Assembly (NCBI GenBank): GCA_947304065.1
Contig: CAMZAI010000049.1
Span: forward strand, 1-15,038
Length of the DNA: 15,038 nucleotides
Source: an uncultured Clostridia bacterium
GTDB lineage: Bacteria; Bacillota; Clostridia; Lachnospirales; Lachnospiraceae
Reading direction: 5' to 3'
A program made the position numbers and the translations under genes. Under the pieces are notes generated by a model. The model saw only the letters and a list, made by a program, of their open reading frames with translations, was not told the origin of the DNA and searched no databases. Of the stretch, positions 1 to 6,414 are shown piece after piece (position 1 is the first letter of the stretch; every line of letters begins with the position of its first letter).

Positions 1-2
1 TA

Positions 3-134
3 AGGGCATTAAGCAGCAAAACCGATCCTGAGGATAATACCGCCGAGAACATCGTTGATTTTCCCTCAAAACAGAACAAAAACGACCTGTCGCCGACTTA
101 CCGTCATTTGTCTCCGGTATCCCGCGCAAAATAA
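3..134 (+). CDS. C-terminal tail of an unidentified protein, cut by the left edge
   Basis: Frame 3 is open from the window edge to a TAA at 132-134 (43 residues) and ends with the residues HLSPVSRAK. Codon choice (GAT, GAG, GCC, AAC, ATC, GTT) resembles the other genes, and the composition is polar and proline-containing, as in a disordered C-terminal tail. No domain can be recognised. The other five frames here are broken or very short. The stop lies two bases before a strong three-way-junction element and 138 bases before an intrinsic terminator in the right orientation, as expected for the end of a plus-strand transcript. It could still be a chance open frame, since only 132 bases are visible. 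Confidence 0.45.
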   Translation, partial: RALSSKTDPEDNTAENIVDFPSKQNKNDLSPTYRHLSPVSRAK

Positions 135-135
135 T

Positions 136-262
136 CGAGTGCGAGACAACACGCGATCTGTGATCGCGTGGCAGAAACTATGCCGGCAGATGGGAAACAG
201 AGGAATTGCGAAGCAAACCTCGAGTTCCCATCTGCCCGTCAGGCATAGTTTCCTCGCGCTCG
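136..262 (+). other. Three-way-junction inverted-repeat element (3' UTR structure or small RNA)
   Basis: About 50 base pairs fit into 127 bases. The closing stem P1 pairs 136-145 (CGAGTGCGAG) with 253-262 (CTCGCGCTCG), with one T/G wobble. P2 is a perfect 9-bp hairpin, 150-158 with 162-170, loop TGT. P3 is a long hairpin: 174-184 with 242-252 (11 bp), a 5-base bulge at 237-241, 185-196 with 225-236 (12 bp), then 200-203 with 218-221 and 206-209 with 213-216 around a GAA loop. P3 and P1 abut with no unpaired base (252/253), which allows coaxial stacking. The single mismatch is G-U in plus-strand RNA but A-C in minus-strand RNA, which favours the plus strand. The P1 3' strand is the exact reverse complement of 311-320, the 3' end of tRNA-Gly. 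Roles that fit are a 3' UTR stabiliser, a small RNA ended by the terminator at 273-300, or a REP/MITE-like element. Confidence 0.6.
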
Positions 263-272
263 TACAGTACAA

Positions 273-300
273 AAAAGGACATCCGATCGGATGTCCTTTT
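273..300. terminator. Bidirectional intrinsic terminator between the left-edge gene and tRNA-Gly
   Basis: A perfect 28-base palindrome (AAAAGGACATCC-GATC-GGATGTCCTTTT). The GC-containing core is flanked by A on one side and T on the other, so transcripts of either strand end in a U run. The minus-strand product ends in six U and the plus-strand product in four, so it is probably stronger for the tRNA. It lies 12 bases beyond the tRNA 3' end and 138 bases after the plus-strand stop at 134. Confidence 0.85.
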
Positions 301-312
301 GTGTTATCTTCG

Positions 313-384
313 AGCGCGAGACGGGGATCGAACCCGCGATCTTCGCCTTGGCAAGGCGACGTACTACCACTGTACCACTCGCGC
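313..384 (-). tRNA. tRNA-Gly (GCC anticodon)
   Basis: Read on the minus strand the sequence folds as a complete 72-base cloverleaf. The acceptor stem is GCGCGAG (384-378) with CTCGCGC (320-314), followed by discriminator U at 313. The anticodon arm is CGCCTTGCCAAGGCG with anticodon GCC, which reads GGC and GGU glycine codons. The T arm is CGGGTTCGATCCCCG. U at position 73 is usual for bacterial tRNA-Gly. The terminal CCA is not encoded (the next bases are CG), so a CCA-adding enzyme is needed. It has its own promoter (417-445) and terminator (273-300), so it appears to be monocistronic. Confidence 0.97.
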
Positions 385-416
385 ATTACATCGTGCTCTT
401 GCTGAGCACATGTAAT
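385..416 (-). other. Inverted repeat at the tRNA-Gly start site / 5' leader
   Basis: ATTACAT (385-391) and GTGCTC (393-398) are repeated inverted as GAGCAC (404-409) and ATGTAAT (410-416), with loop TTGCT and a single bulged base at 392. The repeat runs from the first base before the mature tRNA to the base next to the -10 box. The expected start site is near 410, so RNA would hold only the inner 6-bp hairpin plus a partial outer arm. That hairpin would be the pre-tRNA leader removed by RNase P. The full repeat exists only in DNA and could bind a protein. Confidence 0.55.
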
Positions 417-445
417 AATATACTACCCGAAATTGTATTTGTCAA
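417..445 (-). promoter_or_regulatory. Sigma-A promoter of tRNA-Gly
   Basis: On the minus strand TTGACA (445-440) is followed by a 17-base spacer and TATATT (422-417). The -35 box matches consensus exactly and the -10 box matches 5 of 6. The predicted start is near 410, giving a 5' leader of about 26 bases. The AT-rich tract upstream (446-480 on the plus strand) could act as an UP element, as is common for stable-RNA promoters. Confidence 0.85.
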
Positions 446-485
446 CAAAAAAATTAAAAAAATTTACTACAATTTTAAAATGGCC

Positions 486-3452
486 TCAAGCCCAGTTGGG
501 AGGCGTGTTTGGATGGTTCACGGGTATGTAGAGATGCTGCAGATAATGTATCTCATTTTCAAAAATTATCTTCTTCACGATATTGTGCAGGAGAACTTCC
601 TCTCCGTCGTGACCGATCCTGACCGCATCAAAAATAAACTGCTGCTGGTCCGAGCCGTTCAGGACTTCAAGTATGCCCTCACGGATCTCGTCCATATTAT
701 CCGCAGACTCCATCAGAGTGAAGTTGCTGACCATCAGATCGTTTATGAACTGCTCCCTGCTCTCATAGTGCAGATACTTCCACGCGTTGGTATTGCAGGT
801 CCTGAATTCGTAGCCTTCTTCGGTCATGAGCACCTGTACCACTCCGTAAGGGCTGCTCTCGAGCATCGTGTCGAACAGCTTCTCCCTGCGGGCGTATTCG
901 CGCTCGAGACCTGCCGCGTGCTGCTCGGAGCGTACCTGCTCGTCGATATCGAGCATGAGCGTCGTGACATAGATGGCGGTCTTGCTGTGGCGGGTACGGT
1001 TGCCTATCATGTTTACCCATCTCCAGGCGCCGTTCCTGCAAATATGCCTGAATCTCACGGTATAGCTGCTGTTCTGTCCCGAATAGAGGGACGCGCCGGC
1101 GCTCTTAACCTTCTCCATGTCGTCGGGATAAACCGCCGCGAGCAGGTTGCTGCCGAACTCACGCATATACTCTTCGTTCGTGTAGCCGAACATCTGGGCG
1201 TTCTTTTCGTTCGCGCCGAGGATCTTGAAGGTCATGCTGCTGTCGATCTCCAGATCGGCGATACCGCCCGGGATATTATTGATGATCGCGCTCATCTGGT
1301 CCGTCAGTTTCAGATTGACGGCAAGCAGACTCATGCGCTCGGTAATGTTCTCAACGGTAAGGAACATCAGGTATCTGTCGACATTGCTCACCAGAACGCG
1401 CACGCCCGCGCGGAGCCATATCTCACGCTCCTCGTGGATCTTGTTCGAGCGGACTTCGCAGAACACCTCTCTGCCGCTGATAACGGCCTTCGCGATGGTC
1501 TTCTTGATCTTCTCTATATTGATCTGGTCAAACCACTCGAGAAGGTTATGCGTCCTGTCGGAGTACTCTCCGCGGTCTGTCTCAAGAACCTCGAAGAAAC
1601 GGTCGTTCACGCGCATCGCTTCGACTTCATTGCCGTCGTACTCGACGATCGCGGCACCGCCGACAAACGAATTGAATATTCTGTTAGCCTGAGAATTGGA
1701 GTTCAGGAACTCCATCGCATTGTCAACGTCGTCATAATAGGGCTCGCTGATCTTCAGCTCGCGCTCGGCGCCCGAAAGAATCTCCTCATAGTCGCTCGCG
1801 GGCATGGGCCGTGCGAAATAATAGCCCTGCATGTAAATACAGCCGATGCTCTTCAGATACTCTGCCTGGTTCTGCGTCTCAACGCCCTCGGCAATGATCG
1901 GGAGCTTCAGCCACTTCGACATGCGCACAACGGAGCTCAGGATCGGGCCTCCGCGGCCTTCCCTGCCTTCCGACTCGATGAACTTCATGTCGAGCTTGAG
2001 CATGTCTACAGGAACGTCCTTAAGTGTATTCAGCGACGAATAGCCGCTTCCGAAATCGTCCATCTCCACGCAGAAGCCTGCGTCGCGCAGATGGCGCACC
2101 GAACTGATCAGGAGCGACGGATTGTCGATATACGCCGATTCGGTGATCTCAAGATGGATCGCGGATGTGGGCAGGCTGTACTTGTCCACAAGATATTTGA
2201 AATGCTCCGCAACGTTCATGGAGCAGATATCCGTTCTTGAAACATTGACCGAGATCGGGCAGATGCCGATGCCCATGTTCAGCCACTTGCGCTGCATGCG
2301 GCACGCCTCTTCCCATACGAACTTATCGAGATGGGTAATGAAACCGTTCTGCTCGAACAGCGGGATGAACTTTATGGGCGGGATAATGCCCTTCTCCGGA
2401 TGGATCCAGCGTACCAGAGCCTCTGCGCCATGAAGAGCGCCTGTGAGGTAATTGTACTGGGGCTGCAGATAGATCGTGAACTGCGAGCCGTCGAGCGCCT
2501 GATTCATCTCATTGATCAGCTGCTGTTTCTCGATCAGTGACAGACGCATCGTGTCATCGTAGAACGCAATGGTCCTGGTGAAATTGTCCTTGATGGTCTT
2601 AAGCGCAAGAAAAGCGCGGTCGCACATCAGGGCCACTTCTATCGAGGGATCGTCTATAACATATACGCCCATCCTGAGCGATATCTGGAGATTCGGAATG
2701 ATCGAGGGCGGATCCATGTAATGGTCCGCAACATGCAGACGGTGGAAATCGTCGAGACGCATGCAGATAACGAAATGGTCCGACTCCCATCTTCCGTAAA
2801 CGCACTCCTGGAAATCCTCGGCTTTTTTCTTAAAGGTATCGCCGATGGACTTAAGGATGCGGTCGCAGTCATCCACTCCGTATACGTCGTTCAGCACCTT
2901 GAAGCCGTCGATATCGTAACGGATGATGATGTAGCGTTTGGTGGGATTCGCATTAAGGAGTTCGCGGGTCTTCCTGCAGAAGGTCCTGCGGTTATAGATA
3001 CCGGTCTTCTCATCGACTTCGATGTTCGCGATGAATCTGTTGCGCGACTGCATACCCTCAGAGTCCTTCGGGCCGTAATTGCGGGTGAGAAGATTCTGGA
3101 TCTTATGTCTTAAGAGAGGGAGATTGACGGGTTTCGGCATAACGTCGTAGGCGCCGAGATCGAGCGCGTCGATCAGGTCGTCGGTGTTGTCCGAAGCAGA
3201 TATTGCGATGACGGGAATACGGGAAAGCCTGTCGTCTGCCGACATTTTTTCAAGCACATTAAAACCTGTCATCTCCGGCATAAGAAGGTCGAGGACAACA
3301 AGTTCGATATCCGTATAATGCTTCAGCGTCTTGAGGCACTCTTCGCCGTCGCCGGCAGTGATCACCTCATAATAGGGCTTTAATTCTTCGCTTAAGATCA
3401 TCAGACTGGTCTGAGAATCGTCCGCGATGAGTATCTTAAGTTTTTCCGCCAT
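486..3452 (-). CDS. Receiver-GGDEF(degenerate)-EAL-PAS c-di-GMP phosphodiesterase
   Basis: A 988-residue cytoplasmic signalling protein with no visible membrane segment. Residues 5-122 are a response-regulator receiver: D11/D12 acidic pocket, phospho-acceptor D55 (LVVLDLLMPEM), S85 and K107 (MPKPVN). Residues about 140-300 form a GGDEF domain whose signature is ESDHF (223-227), so cyclase activity is unlikely. Residues about 315-560 are an EAL domain with every usual catalytic or metal residue: E344 (EALVRW), N403, E435, D465-D466 (DDFGSGYSSL), K486, E522 (AEGVE) and Q542 (QGYYFARP). It should hydrolyse c-di-GMP under phosphorelay control. The remainder (about 595-980) holds three PAS-like segments, an unusual position since PAS domains mostly precede GGDEF-EAL. 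The start is the ATG at 3452, preceded by AAGGGG 8 bases upstream and giving MAEKLKILIADDS. An in-frame ATG at 3548 adds 32 residues without receiver homology. Confidence 0.92.
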   Translation of the reverse strand: MAEKLKILIADDSQTSLMILSEELKPYYEVITAGDGEECLKTLKHYTDIELVVLDLLMPEMTGFNVLEKMSADDRLSRIPVIAISASDNTDDLIDALDLGAYDVMPKPVNLPLLRHKIQNLLTRNYGPKDSEGMQSRNRFIANIEVDEKTGIYNRRTFCRKTRELLNANPTKRYIIIRYDIDGFKVLNDVYGVDDCDRILKSIGDTFKKKAEDFQECVYGRWESDHFVICMRLDDFHRLHVADHYMDPPSIIPNLQISLRMGVYVIDDPSIEVALMCDRAFLALKTIKDNFTRTIAFYDDTMRLSLIEKQQLINEMNQALDGSQFTIYLQPQYNYLTGALHGAEALVRWIHPEKGIIPPIKFIPLFEQNGFITHLDKFVWEEACRMQRKWLNMGIGICPISVNVSRTDICSMNVAEHFKYLVDKYSLPTSAIHLEITESAYIDNPSLLISSVRHLRDAGFCVEMDDFGSGYSSLNTLKDVPVDMLKLDMKFIESEGREGRGGPILSSVVRMSKWLKLPIIAEGVETQNQAEYLKSIGCIYMQGYYFARPMPASDYEEILSGAERELKISEPYYDDVDNAMEFLNSNSQANRIFNSFVGGAAIVEYDGNEVEAMRVNDRFFEVLETDRGEYSDRTHNLLEWFDQINIEKIKKTIAKAVISGREVFCEVRSNKIHEEREIWLRAGVRVLVSNVDRYLMFLTVENITERMSLLAVNLKLTDQMSAIINNIPGGIADLEIDSSMTFKILGANEKNAQMFGYTNEEYMREFGSNLLAAVYPDDMEKVKSAGASLYSGQNSSYTVRFRHICRNGAWRWVNMIGNRTRHSKTAIYVTTLMLDIDEQVRSEQHAAGLEREYARREKLFDTMLESSPYGVVQVLMTEEGYEFRTCNTNAWKYLHYESREQFINDLMVSNFTLMESADNMDEIREGILEVLNGSDQQQFIFDAVRIGHDGEEVLLHNIVKKIIFENEIHYLQHLYIPVNHPNTPPNWA

Positions 3453-3519
3453 CAGTATTCCCCTTGATGCCGTTCCGTAAGGTCCGGCATCCCAACTACA
3501 TATTTTCTTCTCTAATAAT

Positions 3520-3548
3520 ATAATAATGCAAAAAAACGAATTCCGCAA
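3520..3548 (-). promoter_or_regulatory. Candidate promoter of the REC-GGDEF-EAL gene
   Basis: Minus-strand TTGCGG (3548-3543), a 17-base spacer and TATTAT (3525-3520). The -10 box matches 5 of 6, but the -35 box only 3 of 6. The start would be near 3513, leaving a leader of about 60 bases before the ATG at 3452. The surrounding AT richness makes chance matches likely. Confidence 0.4.
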
Positions 3549-3563
3549 TAGAATTACTTTACT

Positions 3564-3593
3564 TTGAAAGGGAAATCTAATATATTAGATACT
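3564..3593 (+). promoter_or_regulatory. Candidate promoter with palindromic operator for the EamA-AraC pair
   Basis: A perfect 16-base palindrome, ATCTAATATATTAGAT, lies at 3575-3590. It sits between a possible -35 box TTGAAA (3564-3569) and a possible -10 box GATACT (3588-3593) at 18-base spacing. A repressor on it would block this promoter. It is about 72 bases upstream of the transporter start. The boxes are only moderate matches; the palindrome itself is exact. AraC-family proteins normally bind direct repeats, so a dimeric repressor of another family would suit it better. Confidence 0.4.
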
Positions 3594-3662
3594 TAAGGAT
3601 TCACGTATTTTCGCGCATTCCGTACATATTCACTTTTTGAAAAGGATTTTGGTAAAACAGTT

Positions 3663-4556
3663 ATGAAACGCTGGCAGGCAAATATGTTGCTCTTACTCGC
3701 TGCCGTTATCTGGGGCGCCGCATTTACAGCTCAGAGCGTGGGCATGGAACATCTCGGTCCCTTCTCGTTCAACGCGATCCGTTTTTCCATCGGCGGCGTT
3801 GTGATGCTCCCCGTAGTCGCGTTCAGGCAGCGAAGCCTTAAAAAGAAAGCTGCCGGTCCCGAAGCGGGATTTACGAAGCGCCTTGTATTCACAGGCGTTC
3901 TCTGCGGTCTTCTGCTCACGCTGGCAAACTCGATCCAGCAGATCGGACTTTTGTATACTTCTCCCGGAAAGGCCGGTTTCATCACGGCTCTTTACGTGAT
4001 CATAGTTCCGGTGATCGGTCTGTTCTTCGGAAACAGGCCCACACTGCGGCTCTGGATCAGCGTAGTGATCGCGGTGGCCGGAATGTATCTGCTCTGCGTG
4101 ACCGACACGTTCTCTGTTGAAAAAGGCGACATCCTGATCATGATCTGCGCATTGATCTTCGCGGTTCACATCATGGCTATAGACAGGCTTGCGCATGATC
4201 TCGACGGCATCACGATGAGCTGCATACAGTTCCTGACCGCAGGCGTTATCTGCTCTGCCATCGTGCCCCTCACGGGCGAGGTTATCACGCTCGGCGCGGT
4301 AAAGAGCGCCGCGATACCGCTGCTCTACGCGGGCGTATTCTCCTGCAGTTTTGCCTACACCTTCCAGACCGTGGGACAGCAGAATACGACGCCCACTGCG
4401 GCTTCGCTGCTTCTGAGCACCGAGTCTGTTTTCGCTGCGATCGCGGCGTGGCTGCTGATCGGCGATACCATGACCGTACGCGAGATCTTCGGCGGCCTGT
4501 TAAGCTTCCTCGCCGTTATCCTTTCGCAGCTTCCTTCAAAGAAACCAACAGTTTAA
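3663..4556 (+). CDS. EamA/DMT-family transporter
   Basis: A 297-residue, very hydrophobic protein with about ten membrane-spanning stretches in two repeats (roughly 5-145 and 155-292). This is the size and plan of the drug/metabolite transporter superfamily with duplicated EamA domains. Family marks visible are the WG pair in the first helix (W17-G18, AVIWGAAFTAQ), NAIRF near residue 37, and the second-repeat segment with TPTAASLLLSTESVFAA before the last helices. Family members export metabolites, amino acids or drugs; the substrate cannot be read from sequence. The ATG at 3663 has a poor ribosome binding site (GGTAAAACAGTT; an AAGGA lies too far upstream), so translation may be weak. The AraC-type gene follows 12 bases downstream, so the two are probably cotranscribed. 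Confidence 0.9.
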   Translation: MKRWQANMLLLLAAVIWGAAFTAQSVGMEHLGPFSFNAIRFSIGGVVMLPVVAFRQRSLKKKAAGPEAGFTKRLVFTGVLCGLLLTLANSIQQIGLLYTSPGKAGFITALYVIIVPVIGLFFGNRPTLRLWISVVIAVAGMYLLCVTDTFSVEKGDILIMICALIFAVHIMAIDRLAHDLDGITMSCIQFLTAGVICSAIVPLTGEVITLGAVKSAAIPLLYAGVFSCSFAYTFQTVGQQNTTPTAASLLLSTESVFAAIAAWLLIGDTMTVREIFGGLLSFLAVILSQLPSKKPTV

Positions 4557-4568
4557 GAGGACCATAAA

Positions 4569-5405
4569 ATGGAGCACATCGACAAACGCGGCTACCTGAA
4601 TACGGATTATCTCCTCTTCCATATCAATGACCAAAGCAAGGACGAGCACAGCTTCCACTATCACGAGTTCGACAAGATCGTCGTTCTCCTCTCGGGAAAG
4701 GCTTCGTACATCATTGAAGGAAGGGAGTATTTCCTTGAGCCCGGCGATGTGCTTTTTGTAAATCATCACGACATCCACAAGCCCGTGATCGATCCCGACG
4801 AGCCTTACAACCGCATCGTTCTCTGGATCAACCGCGACTTTCTGACCACCCGCAGCACCGATGAGTGCGATCTCTCGCTCTGCTTTAAGCTGAGTTCCGA
4901 CGCAAAATGCCTGTTCCGTCCCGACGACGCCGACCGCGAGCGCTGTCTCAAGCTCCTTCTAGAGCTCGAGGAAGAATGCTCCGGCCAGCGATACGGCTCT
5001 AAAGCAGCTTCGGACGCCGCGCTCATCAGGTATCTCATCAGCCTTGACCGCGCCATGACCGCTTCCGACGCCGGCTCTGATATCCCGTTCAGATGCGACA
5101 GGAAGATAGCCGATATACTCACATATATCAATTCAAACCTACAGGCCGACTTATCCTGCGATACCATTGCGGCCAGGTTTTTCCTAAGCCGCTCCTATCT
5201 CATGCACAGATTCAGGTCGGAGACGGGCTATACGCTGCACAACTACGTTCTGCAAAAACGACTCTTTTATTCGCGCAAACTTCTCGAAGAAGGCTTCTCA
5301 ATAAATGAAGCCGCTCTTTCGAGCGGCTTCGCCGATTACACTACCTATCTTCGTGCTTTTAAGAAAGTGTTTAATTGTCTGCCGAGTGACTTTAACGATA
5401 AATGA
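4569..5405 (+). CDS. AraC-family regulator with cupin sensor domain
   Basis: A 278-residue regulator. The N-terminal half (about 25-95) is a cupin-type sensor: HYHEFDKIVVLLSGKASY, a glycine turn and EPGDVLFVNHHDIHKP, with histidines that can line a ligand or metal pocket. Residues 174-278 are the AraC/XylS DNA-binding domain with two helix-turn-helix units, about 194-215 and 243-265 (INEAALSSGFADYTTYLRAFKK), and the usual PSDF-type end. AGAGGA 8 bases before the ATG supports the start. It follows the EamA gene by 12 bases and probably controls that transporter; the ligand is unknown. It converges on the PIN/NYN-like gene with only 5 bases between stops. A perfect hairpin lies inside the second HTH coding region (5307-5330). 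Confidence 0.92.
   Translation: MEHIDKRGYLNTDYLLFHINDQSKDEHSFHYHEFDKIVVLLSGKASYIIEGREYFLEPGDVLFVNHHDIHKPVIDPDEPYNRIVLWINRDFLTTRSTDECDLSLCFKLSSDAKCLFRPDDADRERCLKLLLELEEECSGQRYGSKAASDAALIRYLISLDRAMTASDAGSDIPFRCDRKIADILTYINSNLQADLSCDTIAARFFLSRSYLMHRFRSETGYTLHNYVLQKRLFYSRKLLEEGFSINEAALSSGFADYTTYLRAFKKVFNCLPSDFNDK
5307..5330 (-). terminator. Hairpin inside the AraC gene, candidate terminator of the convergent glp operon
   Basis: GAAGCCGCTC (5307-5316) and GAGCGGCTTC (5321-5330) form a perfect 10-bp stem with a 4-base loop. On the minus strand it is followed by ATTTATTG, a weak U-rich tail; on the plus strand by GCCGATTACA, with no U run. It is 80 bases past the stop of the minus-strand PIN/NYN-like gene, so it is oriented to end that operon while lying in the coding region of the opposing gene. 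No other hairpin was found in the 5-base gap between the two genes. Termination is inferred. Confidence 0.5.
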
Positions 5406-5410
5406 TCCGG

Positions 5411-6400
5411 TCAGGAGCGTCTGCGGGGCCTTCTTCTGCGTCCCGATGATTTCTTTGCGGGTCTCTCCTGCTTCATCCTTTCAAAATCGCCCTGAGTGAC
5501 TTTGTAGAGCGCCTCTCCTTCATCCTCTCCGAAATGCTCGCGGAAATACGTGTGCAGTTCCTCGCGGTTCCTGCATCCGGCCACAGCCTCGTCTATCGCT
5601 TCCGCGTAGAGGCTGATCGTCTTCTGCGAAAGAAGACTTCCGAGTATCGAGTAGATGTAGCCGAGCCTGTCGACGGTCCCGGTCTCACCCTGTGCTTCGG
5701 GTGCGGGCTCTTTGGTCACGGGTTCTTTCTCCGGCGCCTCTTCGGGCACTTCCGGTTCTTCTTCGGGGATTTCCTCATTCACAGTCTGTGCGGAAGCGCC
5801 TTCCTGCTTATTCTGTGAACTCTTCTTGCGTCTTCTGCGGCTCTTCTTGCGCGGCGCCGCCTCAGTCTTTTCCTCTTCCTCTTCCTGTACAGCCGCAGGT
5901 GCTGCGGGTACGGGTTCGGGAGCAGGTGCCGGCTTGGGTGCCGGAGCTGCCTGTGTCTGAGCGGATGCCTGCTTCTTGGGCTTGTTCTTCGCGGGCGCAT
6001 TCTTGATGCTGTTCTTCATCTCAGCAGTAATAGCGGAAATGATCGTGGGATATACTCCGCAGGTGATGCCGTAATCCGCAAAGTAGCTTTCGCAGAAGCT
6101 GACGGCCGAACGGAAGCCGTTGTCCTGGCTGATGATGTAATAGCTGCCCTGTCTGTTGCGCTCGATCATCGCGCCGAACAGGGAGACTATCTGGAAATCC
6201 ATTGCGTTTTTGCCAATGTAATTGGTCTTGATAAATTTCTTCGAGGCCCTGCTGTTGTTCAGATTCTCAAGCGTCGGTATCGAAAGGTTCATCGCATTCT
6301 CGCTGTAGTAGATGAACACCATGTCCGAATCGCTGAGCGAACTGACTCCCTCGAGGCCCTCGCTTCGCACGTTTTCAAGGTCAATGAAAAAAAATCTCAT
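5411..6400 (-). CDS. PIN/NYN-like domain protein with Arg-rich linker and tail
   Basis: A 329-residue protein. Residues 1-130 look like a PIN/NYN-type nuclease fold: a FFFIDLEN start with D7, then GKNAMDFQIVSLFG (D68) and YYIISQDNGF (D93), giving the spaced acidic residues that bind metal in such ribonucleases. Residues 135-240 are low complexity: an Ala/Pro run, a Glu run, a basic block (KKSRRRRKKS, 185-194) and a Pro/Glu stretch. Residues 242-312 are a compact helical segment (GYIYSILGSLLSQKTISLY), and the end is strongly basic (GRRRRPRRRS). The basic parts suggest RNA binding. GGAG 6 bases before the ATG supports the start. It is the last gene of the glp operon, 14 bases after the radical SAM gene. 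Nuclease activity and RNA target are inferred, and any link to glycerol metabolism is unclear. Confidence 0.75.
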   Translation of the reverse strand: MRFFFIDLENVRSEGLEGVSSLSDSDMVFIYYSENAMNLSIPTLENLNNSRASKKFIKTNYIGKNAMDFQIVSLFGAMIERNRQGSYYIISQDNGFRSAVSFCESYFADYGITCGVYPTIISAITAEMKNSIKNAPAKNKPKKQASAQTQAAPAPKPAPAPEPVPAAPAAVQEEEEEKTEAAPRKKSRRRRKKSSQNKQEGASAQTVNEEIPEEEPEVPEEAPEKEPVTKEPAPEAQGETGTVDRLGYIYSILGSLLSQKTISLYAEAIDEAVAGCRNREELHTYFREHFGEDEGEALYKVTQGDFERMKQERPAKKSSGRRRRPRRRS

Positions 6401-6414
6401 ATGATCTCCGTTCT

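Noticed and set aside
108..135. Promoter TTGTCT-16-AATAAT upstream of the three-way junction
   Set aside because: The predicted start (about 142) would cut into the closing stem, and the boxes lie inside the coding tail ending at 134. Read-through from the upstream gene is a simpler source of RNA.
136..262. Retron-like msr-msd layout (flanking repeats, short hairpin, long hairpin)
   Set aside because: The fold order resembles a retron RNA, but no reverse transcriptase gene follows; a terminator and tRNA lie immediately downstream. What lies left of the window is unknown, so a reverse transcriptase there would reopen the idea.
291..2240. Long plus-strand open frame of 649 codons
   Set aside because: It runs antisense through tRNA-Gly and the EAL/PAS gene. 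The minus-strand protein has complete catalytic motifs, and the plus-strand frame shows no family resemblance.
5779..6006. Arg/Ser-rich open frames on both strands over the PIN/NYN-like gene
   Set aside because: They are frame shadows of the Ala/Pro/Glu and Arg/Lys low-complexity linker.
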